Source: Strongylocentrotus purpuratus
Taxonomy: Eukaryota > Echinodermata > Echinoidea > Camarodonta > Strongylocentrotidae
DNA: 64,000 nucleotides
Assembly (NCBI RefSeq): GCF_000002235.5
Contig: NW_022145554.1
Span: 62,001-126,000 of the forward strand
Direction: 5' to 3'
Numbering within the stretch: position 1 is the stretch's first letter; the number at the start of each line of letters is the position of its first letter. This document shows positions 1 through 13,196 of the stretch, in pieces. Below the pieces are notes generated by a model. It had not been told where the DNA came from and did no database searches. It saw only the letters and a program-made list of their open reading frames with translations. A program made the position numbers and the translations under genes.

Positions 1-37
1 AGTAAAAAATCTTTGAGTGACCGGTTTTACCATACCG
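1..37 (+). repeat. Fragment of the 21577-21953 MITE family at the window edge
   Basis: Positions 1-37 match 21697-21735 (AAATCTTTGAGTG, CCGGTT, ACCATAC). The rest lies left of the window or has decayed. Confidence 0.6.
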
Positions 38-558
38 TACATATCTAATAAGGCAGAGAAAGAAGCATTTCAAATTCAGAGTGACACTTATGTAGCAGTC
101 TACATTTGTTCTTTTCAAAACTTAATTCCATGATTGTAAATATTCTTGACTTCTTGTACAAACAAAATCCTCAAAATTATTACATTATAATCAGCTTTAC
201 AAAATACTTAAAAAATGTGTAGAAAAATATGCCCAAATCATGTAATTCCTTGTGTACCTACTTGCCCATGGTTTCAAATTTTTTTTTTTTTAAATAAATA
301 GAAAAAACAAAAAAACTTGTTCTGAATATTTTGGAATACTGAAGCAAGTAAAAGTTTGGCCATCTTGCGAAACAAAATCTATGACTGGGGAGGCGGAAAG
401 AAGTCACCATAAATAAAACAAGTAAAACACCACTATCATGGAGGGTGAACGAGTATTAGTTGATTTCACAAGATTGCTGAAACTTTCATAGAAAATAAAT
501 AAAATGAGGAAAATATCACACAACAGATGAAGAGAAAAACTGATTTCATTATTCTCAC

Positions 559-3500
559 CTCCTTAATCTTCCTCTTCCTGATAGCTTCCTCATCCTCCTG
601 TTCTTCTTCTTCTTCGCTGCTATCATCACTGCTGGAATCTGAAGAATCTGAATCTGAAGAGCTATGTCTCCTCTTCTTCTTCTTCTTCTTTTTCTTCTCC
701 TCTTTTTCTTTCTGCTTTCTCAACTCCTTCTGTTTCCTCTTCTTCTTTCTCCTCTTCTCTTTCTTCTTCTCCTTCTCCAAGTTGAGTTTCTCTTTGTGTT
801 GCTAGCATTGTGAAACAAAAAAACAAAATTCAATCTCATAAACAGATGCATGTTGCACTGTCACCAGTCAAAAATTCTAAATCTTCTTCTAGCAAATTCT
901 TTACATTTAATTTTTGAAATATATATTGAGAGTGATTTCTTGTTTACAAATTGCATATTTTAAACTATAAAGATCATCCTGCTTTTGTAACAGTTTAATT
1001 AGACGTTGTGTATAATCTTAATCTGCACAACAAATAAATAAAATATAAATATTTCCTTTTCTAATTAAACCCCTGTGACTTTTTACTCACAATTTCATAG
1101 ACATCTGGTCTCAAAATAAAGATTTCTACACCATTATCGGTAAGTTCATATTTTTTCGGAATAGATGCACAATACTGCAAAATTTGCAGATTTTTTGTCA
1201 ATATTTTCATAATTTCACACTTGACTCGAAATTTGTTGGGTAACTGGATAAATTTAGGTTCCTCTTTCCTTTGGTGGTACATGTATCAGATTTTGTGAGA
1301 TAGCGAACTATGGTCACACCACCATACATAATATCTTTTAAACAACACCAATCTCACCTCCACCATTGATTTCACAGGTTCCTCTTCCTCCTCCTCCTCT
1401 TCCTCTATTCCAGGAAGTGCATCAGTAGGCTCGGTAGGTAGGACGACAGAGTCTTCGGTTGCAGCCATCCTGCCTGCTGCCCCCGTGCAGTAGGAGCCCC
1501 GGACGAGGGAGTAGCAGCAGCGGAAGCCCCACTGCCCGTCTCTCCAGAACGAACCCCAAACACTCTGCAGATAAAGATTGGTAGTAATAATGATTATGAT
1601 GATGACAATAATAATGATAATTATAAAAATAATAACAACTTTAAGAATACATAACAACAACAACAAAAACAAATAACAATAATAATAATGTCAAGTACAC
1701 AGGGGTGTTTCCCCTCAACCACGCCCCCTGAATGAAAAAAAAAGGGAATTCGGTTGAAAAAAAAGGCACCCAACAACATTCCCCTCTGTTGAGTAAGAAA
1801 ATTGGGAAAAAATAGGGAAAAATCAGGGAAAATTGGGAAAATAAGGGAAAAATCGAGGAGAAAAAAAAAATCAGGAAACCGATTTAAATCAGGTAATTAT
1901 CAGGCCTGTATACATTTCTACTGTGCACATATTCCTCCCTGGGGATGCTCAAGGCACTTGCAAAGTACTCTTATTACCCTACCTTGGCTTTAGACCATCT
2001 GCTCTAAAGGCAAACAAAGCATTCCAGGAAAAAAAATTCCTATCAAGAATCCACCTACTACACCTGGATGGAGAGTGGAGAATATAGATTAATGTCTTGC
2101 CAAATGGCATTAGTGCCGCGGTGTGACTTAAACCTTGAAACATGTGTTCCACAGTCTGGTGGGGTATGCACTAGCTCTGCACTAGCTCACCTCTAGCTCA
2201 CTTCTGCAGAAGGGAAAATGCGGGATTAGGGAAAAAAGTATTATGTGGGGTTTGTTTTGAAAACAAAAAATCCATAAATCCAGTCGATTTTCACCCTTTT
2301 AAACTTTCAGGATGTCTTTTTCTCGCTTTTTTTTTACACCTTTCAATTATAAAATAAACTCCTTTCATGACTCTGTCAGAATGTTAAGTTGTTTTTTTAA
2401 CCTGTTGACTATTGAATTCTCTGTTTCTCATAGGCGTAATACAGGAGCCCACATGGTTCCAGTAGTCAAAGAGTTAAGAGAGCATGGTACTTACAAAATG
2501 ATTGCTAAGCAAGACATCTTCCTCATATTTGGATTTAACTGGGGCCTTCTCCTGGCCTTTGATGATGGTTCCATGTCGAGAGTACTCTACGTATTCCTCC
2601 TATATGTCGTGAAATTAAACACAAATTTGTTTATGTTATGAGTTGTCAATAATGGCAAAATGCCACTATGATCATAATTATTTAAATTTCATTATTGCAT
2701 CTTTGTATTCTAGCTTGCTTTTTTGTATTTCACTAATTATTGCACTAACTTACCTTGAACCCAAATCGGTTTGTAGACCTGGTTATGATAATTGTAATTG
2801 TACTTGTACAAAACTGTGGATTACTATACTTTTCTTTGAAATAACAAACTGCTTACAACAGTATTTTAGCTGGACAAAAACAGTGGACATTATCACAATG
2901 CCTATAGATATCTTAACACTGGCACTGGTACTGGCACTGGCACTAGCTCAGGGAAAAACCATACTTCACCATACTGCGATATCGTATAAAGTCTGACTTA
3001 CCGTCTGTGCCAGCAGCAACTGCTTAGGGGGTGCCTCCAAGTGCTCTTCACCACCATACTGAAGAAAAACAAAACACAATTTTGTTAAACATATGATGGT
3101 AAAATAGATGTTAGACGGGAAAATAGATTGAGGAAAGGGCAGGGGGTATAAAACACACCGGAGAGATGTATCTACCTATAAGGGATTATAATTCATTTTC
3201 TCCTATCCCTGTCTATTTTTGATGCAAATGAAAGGATGAATGCGTAAGACAAGGTGGTAAGGTTGGTATTCAGAAAACTATATCATCTTTAATATTCAAG
3301 AAAGTATGTTAATTGTCCCAACAATCTAAATGTTATGCCACCAGTTAATGGCTACACAAACTGAATACAAGTGCATAGAGTTAAGAGAAACATTTTTAAA
3401 AGTACCAATGGTAAGTGCTTACATGTACTCTGGGAAAATTAATTTGGTATTGACAATCATATACCTTTCACTAACATAACAGAAAACATAAGTTCATCAG

Positions 3501-6500
3501 TACACAGTCCTACATTTGCTAAGCTACCTACAAAGAACTTACCCTCTGCAGTATGGTCTCTTTCTGGCTCTTCTTGAAGTTGTCCTTCTTGCTGCCAAAC
3601 TCCTTGTGGAGCAGGTCGAGCTTGGTGGGTTCGGCCTGGAGATGGACATCGGTACCGCGATTGGATGCGTCCCACGCAAACACTGTCAAAGACAACGAGG
3701 TATTGATTGAAATTACAGGTTCGCATGGGGAGATGATAACTTATAGAGTAGATTTGCGGTATAACCTCATGGAGAGTCTTTGGAAGGACTATTTGTATTT
3801 TCTGTGTTGATTGAGAAATACTGAAAAGGACTGTGAAACAATTAAGACTCAATTAAGACAAGTTAACTGTCCGTCGTCAGGAGTGACTTTCACTCATTTT
3901 CAGGTCTTCTCATTCCTTTTAAGTACTGTTCACATGGTTGTACTGCAAAGCTACTTTTTAAATAAGGTAAACAAAGGGCCCTATGCATAATGACATATTT
4001 ATGTATTATAAGATACAGGAAATATGAGGTGCACTTCGCTTATAAATGCAATTTCAATTTCAGCCGGTAGTATCTTGAGGTGGCTAACTGATTTGTATAG
4101 GGAAAAAAAAAAGGATAACAAAGGATTCTACTTACTCTGTGCCTTTGCCATGGAAACCGTATCACCTCCTTCTCGTATGAAGTTATCACCAGCAAACTTC
4201 AGACTGTAGAAGGACCAAATACAACAGATTTGTAATGGAGGCATATCATAATCAGAATTTGAAAATAAAACACTCTTGTTAAAAGTGAAGTTCATCCTGA
4301 TATTAATTTAGCTTCAATAAAAGCAGAAAATGAGAGGAACAAAGTAGTGAAAGTTTGAGCAATATCTGATAAAAAATTAGAAAGTTTTGAATTTTGGAAG
4401 TTGTATATCTCTCTTTTCCAAAGTTAAATATTAAATGTATATTTACAACTTTGCTTCTTTACATGGGCAATTTAAGCATATGATGAACACATATTGGGAA
4501 GACAGTGAATCTTTCAGAAGAAATTGATATCAATCTATTGATTGCCAGTAATTTTTCCTTTGTATTCAAGGAGAAAAATAAAATAAATGGAACATATTGA
4601 TAACTTACTCATCTGGGTTTGCGCCTACATCTCTGGAGGGGTTGTCCCTCATAGATCTTGTTTTGGGATCGTAGTAGGCCGAGTTGGGTCTCAGGTTATA
4701 CAAGTACTGTGATTAAAGAAAAAAAGTGGATAATGAGTGCAAATACATGACATAACAATGTCAGAATTATTAAAAAAAAGGGGATGTCTGAAAAGGAAAG
4801 ACTGGGTTGGAGCTAACCACTTTACGCCTGGTGAAAATTACTTTTTGAGCTACTGGTACATTCTTATTGTTTTGCTTTCTAAAATAATGAAGAATGAATG
4901 TATCAATACAATACATCTACCTCCACTAAACCCCCCCCCCCCCAAAAAAAAAAAAAAAAAAAAAAAAATTGAACTTCATAGTCTATCACACTTTCTATCT
5001 CAAATTAACACGAAAATAGAGCAAGAAAAGAATGAATAAAAAATAAAAATAACACATACCTTGGCAGTGTCCTCGCGAATGCGAAGGTTTCTCACTGTAA
5101 TTCGCCTAAAGAAAGAGGAAGAATTGAAAACACAATGAAAGAGGGGGGATGGTTTAAGTATTAAAGTAAATCTAAATAATTCTTTTTAAAAAGAAGAAAA
5201 AAGAAATATTATACAGTGCGTCCCAGAAGAAACGAAACCGAGAAGTATCAATGTTCTATCATAACTTAATCAAAACTATAATTAATGAATTATACATATT
5301 TGGAAAGCTTAGAGTCTCCTCTTTCAGTTGATGCTACTCAGATAATGCATATTTCACGCATGAGTGATTAAAAGCAATTTGAAGGAATGAAACCAAAAAG
5401 ACATTTGGCGGGCCTTATCTGAATTTCGAAGAAAAATTCACATTTCTAGAAAGTTGAGTTTCTGCCCTTTCATATGACACCTCAATCAGGAAAAATGAGC
5501 CAGGAATGACAAAGTTCTGTTTGTTTAAAGTAGTGCTTGCATTTCCATAAACGAATTCGTTTTCACTGGCTGCATGTCGTATTAATAAACAAAATTAACA
5601 AAAGACTTAACTCCGTTTCGTTGACAATCATCCTTGCATGAAGATTCTTGTCGACGGCTGATTGTCAACGAAACAGAGTTAAGTTTTTTGTCAAATCTGC
5701 TTTTTGCTACGGCAGGCACCCAGTGAAAACGAATTCGTTTGTTAAAATTATGAAAATGTAAGGGCTACTTTAAACAAACAAAATTTTGTTATTCCTGGAT
5801 CATTTTTCTTGATTGAGGTATCATATGAAAGAGCAGAAAATGAACTTTCTGGAAATATGAATTTTTCTTTGAAATTCAGATACCACCTGCCAAATTACTT
5901 TACGTTTCCTTCCTTCAAATTGCTGTTAATCACTCATGCGTAAAATATGCATCACGTGAGTAGCATCAACTGAAAGAGGAGACTCTAAGCTTTCCAAATA
6001 TGTATCATTCATCAATTATGGTTGTGATTAAGTTATGATAAAACATCGATACTTCTCGGTTTCGTTTTTTCTGGGACGCACTGTACAGGTAATCAATTTT
6101 GGTCATTGGTCATGACAGGCACTAAAATTTCACAGATTTGAGCCAAACTAATAACTGTTCAGATGCTGCTTGTAAGTATCAGCTTGCATGGTGATGTAGA
6201 TATACAGTAGGCTTGCGGTTGCACCATGTGAGAGATAGGGAGGATTGAGGAGTCTCTGTAATCTTTCTTGAGATAACTGTTCAATACTAAAATGAAATAT
6301 AAAACAAACTTACGGTACTTAAAGTTGTACGATAGCTGAAGAAAATAAAGCCGATTGTCAAAACATTCATCAAGCACTATAACAAGGTGTAAGTGAATGT
6401 GTATTTCCCGTTTTTTAAAGTTTATTTGCATTTGCCGATCCAAACCCACAATCTACTACATGACAAATGATCAAGAATCACTACAAGTTTCTGTCCTAAT

Positions 6501-9500
6501 GCAGCTTCCTCGTCAGAACTTGATATTAGATTTAAAGGTACTGTATCCTCTTTTGCAATACCAATATAAGAATTTATTAAAATAATGATATGCAGAAGAA
6601 AATACAGTTTACGATCATCCATCTAAATACGGGAACTGAAAAATGGCTTTTCTTAGGGAAAGATGGACTGAGATATGAAATGTAAGTTTAGGTAGGATGC
6701 CATTCAACGTCAACCCTTGACCTGACCTTAATCCTAATTGTATCTCTAACCCTTTACGTAAATTCTATGACAACATATCCGGTACAAGCACATGTCAACC
6801 AGCAACTGTTAGGTCACCACTACAATGTAGTAGGTAGTCATCACCAATTTTTTGAAGAATTGTGATACAATGAGACAAGTAAAATTCACTTGAAATGTAC
6901 ATACAGTACATGGCTACCCCCTTTTAGAAGTTATAGTATAATTGGTACCTCTTGCTGTCAAAATTGGTTCCAGGCATGTCAAAAGAATCAGCGTATTTGT
7001 CTTCATCTGCATCACTTTCATCGCTGTCCTGTACATCAAATAGAAAAGAGATGATTACTTTTGAGAAACCAATCATTGCAATTGGTCAATTTTTATATAT
7101 ATTTGTTTCATTGGAATCATACATGTAGCTCAATCAGTTTTATACCAGTAATCAAAGGTAAAACGATTTTGTGTAATAGATCACTGTGTTTAGTAATATT
7201 TTAAAAACTTACATGAGCATTTCTATTAGCTGCTCATAAAATTATAACTTAGCATTAAAACTTTCGACTGGAATTGATAGTATACTTCCTAAACATTTTA
7301 AGGCGATCTGATATAAAATTACTTTTCAACAACTTTTTTTTCTAAAGATCATGAATAAGCATTTGGATAATAGAATTACAGACATACACATTCCATGTAC
7401 AACACGTGCCTCAGGAGGATTTTAGACACAAAATATGCTATTAATGCCGAGACAAATGTTCTTCATAATCAACTAAAGAATCACTTAGTCCATATAGCTG
7501 ATTTTATAAAAAAATCCATTACAGAGTCAGTCCAACTAAAAATAAAACAACAACCATAATTCACACATACCCTTTCTTTCTCCATATCGACCGAGATCAT
7601 CTCATTCTGAAGTTTCTTTGCTTTCAGCTGTTTCTTGGCCTAAAATGGGAAAAGAATGATACAAAATACCAGGGAGATCATTAAGAAGAAAATGAAACAT
7701 GTCAACTCTTTCTTATGGTCATCGCTTTTTGCAAAGCTTCTCCTGAACTTTTGAGAAAAAAAATCCTTTAGATGTAAAAAATTATCAGCCTGTCAACCAA
7801 TTCAAAACTTGTCTTAAGACACATTTACTCAAAATTGCTTTGATGATTAACTTCATCTGTTCACATTGATGTATATTTCATATGTATTGTAATTTGTAAG
7901 TTTATTTGTAATTGTTTGTTTTGTTTAATATGTAATTGTTTATCATTGCATTTTGTTTGTTATAGCGCTTAGAAACTTTGGGTAGTAACCGCTTTATAAG
8001 AACTGTTTTTATTATTATTGTTACAACAAAAGCGAAAAAATTGTTTGAATGATTGGTACACTTTAATCATTATGATGAGACCAACCTCTTCCATCTTGGC
8101 ATACTCTTCCACTACTGCTTCATGTTCTTCTGGGTTGTATCCATTCCACCTGTCCCTCTTACCATCGTAGTCAAAGTGAAGGTTGGGCTGCAGGTGTTCA
8201 TCGGGGGCCAGGTCCTCCCCGGAAAATTTGGCTCCGACTTTGCGAGGTCTCTGCATGTATAAAGAAATGTATCAAAGAAAGAAATACATGAAAATGGGGA
8301 TAAAGGGCTTTATCAGGTGCTATCAATCATTGTGCAGACTATCGTGACCTCACAACCAGAGAAACTTATCTTTGTTGGGAACAGACACTTGCCCTTATTA
8401 CCCCCATCTCAGAAGACGATACTATGTGTGTGTGTGTGTAATTGGGTTTTTACAGAAGTGTATCAATCAGATATTATTTTAACGTCACCATCCGAAAGTG
8501 CCTCCGATGGCCTGAAACCGTTGCAGAAGCCAAGCGTGATCCTATCACAGTCAACCAGGTCACAGCTTATGAGGCTCGTATTGTGATCACTTTGATTGCA
8601 GAAGCAGAACCAGAACCAAAGCTATTCCTGAGCCAAATCATATCCCTAAATCTAAACCAAAATCATATCACAATCCTAACCCTTTTTATTGACAAAATAA
8701 ATCTGAAGCCAATACCAATCATTTCATCTAAGACAACGAGAAAACAAAAAAACTTTCCAAGAGCATACACCAAGACTCCAAGACATTTGCCACTACTAAT
8801 CTTAATTCTGGCATATTTCGAACACTGTCTAAACCAAAAATGACACAACTTTAATAATGTTTTTAGAAAAATCAAAACATTTTTGATCGCGGGTAAAGAT
8901 GGAGAGAGATGGACTGAATGATATCTTACCTCAACGCAATCTTTTTTCTTGTGAGTCAGTGAGCCACAGTTTTCACATGCACCTTTTCTAAACTTCGTAG
9001 ACAAAGTTCCCTATTGCAAAATGAAAATAAATAGAAATAGAATTGATTCAAACATGAAAAATCTATTGCACATCAAGAAAGTTAAATTAAAAATGCATTT
9101 TTGTTAACCACCATTCTGAAAAGACTAGACTGTCTACACACTTTCTCCTTTCTTTTCATTTCATTTAACATTTCATATCAAGTAGATAGATAGATAGATA
9201 GTCGAGTTTATTTCATTCATCATAAAAAACATTTAGATAAAATATCATACAATATCGCATACATATAAAGACAAAATAACATACATTACGAATATAATCA
9301 TACAATATAGTATACATCATAAAGGTAATCTGGACAAAATATAGGGAAAAGTGAGCATTTCTGAAAATGAGGAGACAGCTAGAAAGGGAAAGCCTTATCA
9401 GTGAAATTGATCAACCTATCATATTTGATTGATTGAACTTACCTCTTGTACGCCTTTCTTGTACCAATTGCTGATCGCTGACACGTCCTTTACGACCCTC

Positions 9501-10846
9501 TGAGGCCTCTGATGCTTGAGGGTGGGTTTGTCAATGCCAACGTACCAAGGTACCGTTGCAATGTATTGTGGGATGTGCGGATTGATGTCCCTGGAGAAGA
9601 GGAGTTACACGAGGAATGTTATTTATGAATTATGATCCTATCAATGATCGCCACTTTTTGTCTTGTATTGTCCAGAAATATTTTCTGTAATAGTGAATAT
9701 TACAAGTGTTTTAGTAACCTTTCACATCATCATGTGTTGATACAAGATTGCTAAGAAGAAAGTCTACTCAAAGCTTAAACATTGCTCCTTTTCTCAGAGA
9801 GATGTATCGTTGAATAGAACAATCTCTGCTCTGTAATTGTGGAGAGCATGTCACTTGATAGCATTAAATCCAATTTGTCGTAATTTCGGTCGTCAAGAAA
9901 AGATCTATTTGACCCAAAATAGCCCTTCGCTTGTCCATGTTCGTCAACTCCTGTACAGCGCCACTAAACATGTGTCCCAATATGGATTCTTTATCCTAAT
10001 GTCAACGAGAGGCAAATAAGTTTTTAACTTTAAATGTCTACTTCAAAGTTTCCAAGGAATCATCACACAACTACTTCCCAATACATTGCCAAAGGAAAAG
10101 CTACATCATTCCATTGGCCTCTGCCTGGTCCCTCCCAGTGCATACATGTGACAGCCAGCATGTCACAGCTCACTAGATAGTCCATGGTCTGGGGGCCCTG
10201 ACCACACTCACAGTTTGCTGAAGTACTATTGTAAATCCATCCCCACTCCAGCATATTTGCCTCACATCTCCCTGTACCTGTACGCTGCCTGTTAAGACCC
10301 TGCCATGTGATCCATGGTAGGTCACATCCTGCAGGGAGTGACTCAGACAGGTCAATGGCCATGCATTCATACTCTGGAAGTTTCACATGAGACAGTTTAC
10401 ATTTATACGACGGATAGTCAACCTGTTTGAAACATCAAGCCACTCCTACTACCCATCCTCTCCAACCAGCATTATAGTTCTCTTTAAAACTATAATCTCA
10501 AGAAAGATTACCAACGGTCCTTATCAGGACTACACACACACTCAAGAAAGGAAGGTTACCGACAGTCCTTCTCAGGACTTTCCAATCCTCCCCCTCTCTC
10601 ACATGGTGCAAACATAAGCCTAATTTTGGTTAGTAAAAGATAAATCTACACTTACTTTCCTTCTTCATCCACCAAGGCAGGAGCAGTACCTGCTTTACGA
10701 GCCTCTTCCAACTCCTTGGCCTTCCTCCAGTCCTCTCGTCTGCTCCCTTGGCTCTCCGGGGCCTCTGTCTTCTGGGACAGGGCTGCCACAGAGGGCAGCG
10801 TCGTCCCCTGGTAAGAAGACATCCCTCTGGTCTCAGGTCTGTTGGA
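559..10846 (-). CDS. SLU7: Pre-mRNA splicing factor SLU7 (3'-truncated by window edge)
   Basis: SLU7 acts in the spliceosome at the second catalytic step, where it helps 3' splice-site choice. Coding exons read 10822-10656 (ATG at 10822; exon begins 10846), 9590-9443, 9010-8930, 8250-8086, 7639-7571, 7028-6949, 5105-5060, 4706-4609, 4203-4136, 3682-3543, 3058-3002, 2599-2495, 1564-1358, 801-559. All junctions keep phase and give 558 codons. A CCHC zinc knuckle ([14 protein letters not shown], about residues 117-130) is intact, followed by the family blocks [31 protein letters not shown] and [16 protein letters not shown]. The last exon seen is a Lys/Ser/Glu-rich tail. The usual C-terminal block of about 60 residues is absent, so one or more exons lie left of position 1. 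The exon at 8086 uses an unusual GTTGGT donor. Family identity is certain; exact intron edges are by eye. Confidence 0.95.
1905..2140 (-). mobile_element. Worn copy of the second SINE family
   Basis: Minus strand shows GCCATTTGGCAAGACATT, CCACTCTCCATCCAGG and CATCCCCAGGGAGG, as in 20925-21178; the tRNA head is degraded. Confidence 0.6.
5214..6083. mobile_element. Mariner-type long palindrome (870 bp) in a SLU7 intron
   Basis: Ends CAGTGCGTCCCAGAA and TTCTGGGACGCACTG are flanked by TA on both sides (5212-5213, 6084-6085), the Tc1/mariner target duplication. The whole element folds back on itself around 5648 with arms of over 400 bp and only scattered mismatches. It has no transposase frame. 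It lies in the SLU7 intron between exons at 6949 and 5105. Confidence 0.88.
7785..8022 (+). mobile_element. LINE 3' end (ORF2 tail and 3' UTR)
   Basis: Starts with a frame reading [12 protein letters not shown], the end of many LINE reverse transcriptases. It runs to AGCGCTTAGAAACTTT, CGCTTTATAAGAACTG and an ATTATTATTGTT tail. In an SLU7 intron. Confidence 0.65.
10063..10390 (-). mobile_element. LINE fragment, end of reverse-transcriptase ORF
   Basis: The minus frame reads [25 protein letters not shown], then [16 protein letters not shown]. This is the tail pattern of non-LTR retrotransposon ORF2 (R-L-R-T-G-x-G-R, then C-x-C-G-x-x-x-Q-T-x-x-H). A short 5'-truncated piece in an SLU7 intron. 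Confidence 0.72.
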
Positions 10847-10997
10847 CTGCAGTAAATCAGAATTCAGGAACAAGATCGATCTGTACAATTTTGAAGACAT
10901 GGATTGGTGTAGGATATTATGTATCAAGTTTCAAGTGTCAAAAGATTAATTTTTTTTTTTCAATTCCAATATTCTAATATATTTGAAAAACATAACA

Positions 10998-11034
10998 ATT
11001 AACATACATATACATATATATATATATATATAAA
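10998..11034 (+). repeat. (TA)n microsatellite
   Basis: Alternating TA run upstream of the first SLU7 coding exon. Confidence 0.9.
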
Positions 11035-11233
11035 TGAAACTCTCACTATCCTTCAAGTTCTGATTAGGTGCTAAATTGCATTTCCAAAGACTGGTCATTC
11101 CTTCTGTAACCCATTGAATGACAATAAAGTCAATATTCACTGAAAATTAAACATGCAAATCTCTGAAATTGTAAGAGGAATCATTTTTTGTCCCATCAAA
11201 GACTTCTTTAAATTATAATTTCAACTTGTTGAA

Positions 11234-11682
11234 TAGTACGGGCGTTGGTCCCAGAATGAGGATCGTAAGTTTAAACGAGGATATCCTTGTTAACGCAGAC
11301 AAAATGCATCCTAAGAAGTAAGAATCGTCCGCATTTTGGGGAGCATTTTTTTTGCTTCGGTGCTCTGCACCGATCCGCATGTTGGCGATGCAATTTCGGG
11401 GTAATAAAATACCCCCAGTTCACCGTCTACTTTTATGGGTTGTCCGTCTTCCCGAAGATTTATCGCTCATAACGGTGTAAGTCTCTGTACAAAGTCCATG
11501 TAAAATGCATCAAGCAAATCATCCCGGAATCAGTTGTTGGCATCGCCAACGCGCGGATCGGAAATCAAAATCGACAGCGAAAATGTGGACGATCCTTATT
11601 TTTTGCGCATGTGTCTGTCCGCATTTATGAAGATAATCCTAATTTTGGCTAACATTCCATATTCTCGGACCAGCGCCCTACT
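11234..11682. mobile_element. 449-bp foldback element with 6-bp target duplication
   Basis: Arms starting TAGTACGGGCGTTGGTCC pair with GGACCAGCGCCCTACT; inner blocks CGATCCGCATGTTGGCGATG pair too. GTTGAA flanks both ends (11228-11233, 11683-11688). No frame. It lies between the first SLU7 coding exon and its presumed promoter. Confidence 0.82.
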
Positions 11683-11898
11683 GTTGAACGGATGCCCATT
11701 GCAAGTCAAAATTGCAATTAGTCTAGGTCTAGATTCTACTACTTCTTTACTTTACATTTCGAAAAAATGTGACCCAACCTGCTGTTGAATCATTTTCCTA
11801 TACAGGCTCTGGAGATTTAGCGAGAGCCGAGGCAAGCGTTTGTGTAATGTAAATCACACGAAACCCGAGTTGATGACGATAGCTCAGCTCATCATCAT

Positions 11899-12010
11899 GT
11901 AGACCGAATTTTTCTGTCTCTTTCGTTCGTTAGCCTCTGATTTGGGTAGGGTCGGCTCTGTCTTTAGAGAGCCAACCCTATTCGTTCGTTAGCCTCTGAT
12001 TTGAACAAAA
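11899..12010. mobile_element. Fragment related to the TAGACCGAA family
   Basis: Starts GTAGACCGAATTTTTC and contains TTCGTTCGTTAGCCTCTGAT twice; the same stretch occurs once at 48809. A piece of the 44049/48789 family or a close relative. Confidence 0.55.
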
Positions 12011-12026
12011 GAGACAGCTGCCTACT

Positions 12027-12773
12027 AGGGTAGCGCGCCCAGTATTCGGTCAGACAGCCGTTTCAACAGCTGTAACAATTTAAAAAATAATTTAAGAGCC
12101 ACGAAACTTGCACAAATCAGGCAGCTGAACAACTTTTCTTAACTCTCAAAATTAAATCAGATTTAGGGCCCCGGAAAGATCTCCAACTTAGCTCAAAATT
12201 GGTCAGTGTCGCAAGACTTTCTGCACTTCTGCGTTCTCTTAGCACATGCGCTAACATGCATAGCCATATGTAGAAGTCTATTGCGAAACAACTGCGTGTG
12301 CTGTCGCAATGAATTTAGTATGTGTGTGAAGAGAATCACTTCCGTGTTCACTCCATCGCAGTGAATTTGCAAATGACGCACTTGCCGATGTGCGAGAGGT
12401 ATTTATACGATACCCTTGCCATGCGGTATCGCTCGGCCAGTATTCGGTCAACGCATTGACATTCAGTGCTTTATCGCGCAATTGTGTGAAAATAGTGCGC
12501 AAATACGCTTCGCTCTTTGGCAACTGAGATACCACGCACAAATCGCGTGACCGAATTCTAATCGACGCAACCGAATTCTGGGCAGAAAAATGCTCCGTCT
12601 TCTTTCGGAAGTATTTTGCTTATCATTATTCTATATTTAACAAGTGACTATAAAATCCTGTTAGAGGAATAAATTTCTTTTCTTTTGATGGGTAGATTGC
12701 CAAATAAAAGAGGTAAGAATTCAAAATATTAGTGATTTCCCCTTAAGTGACCGAATACTGGGCACTCTACCCT
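12027..12773. mobile_element. 747-bp inverted-repeat element with repeated CCGAAT motifs
   Basis: Ends AGGGTAGCGCGCCCAG and CTGGGCACTCTACCCT are inverted repeats, with ACT on both flanks (12024-12026, 12774-12776). The motif CCAGTATTCGGTCA recurs at both ends and, as near matches in either orientation, at about 12436, 12548 and 12569. Superfamily unclear. Confidence 0.72.
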
Positions 12774-13196
12774 ACTTCGATTGCGATAAACTCGCTAGGT
12801 CTAATCTCCGAAAAGCAGAGGGACAGCAACAGAGAGAGATAAGGAACATGTTATTATTACAAGAAGGGTCTATATTATTCAATGTTCACCCTCCTGCAAC
12901 TAACAAACACATCGGATACAAACTAGAAGCCATATTTCGCATGGCACGGGATGTGGAGGGAGCTCGGGAGAAAATTTCAGAAGATAATCTAACTTAATCT
13001 AGCTTACAGTAGACCCTACACGAAAAGAAAGGAATGGGACTTGGCCCTTGGGCCAAAAATTCTAGCAAACATAAATTCCGATTTTTGTTTTCTTTCTACA
13101 TTCACTAATCATTCAAATGAAATTTCTACAAGAACATACAAATAATGAAGTCAAAACCTAACTTATTCACAAAAACGTGTTATTTTACGTACTTAC

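Noticed and set aside
466-805. Lys/Glu- and Phe-rich frames on both strands
   Set aside because: The minus-strand part is the Lys-rich SLU7 exon running on into its intron; the plus-strand frame is its antisense shadow.
9183-9205. Possible CRISPR-like short repeats (also ATCT at 29866)
   Set aside because: Simple GATA/ATCT microsatellites; no spacer-repeat structure anywhere in the window.
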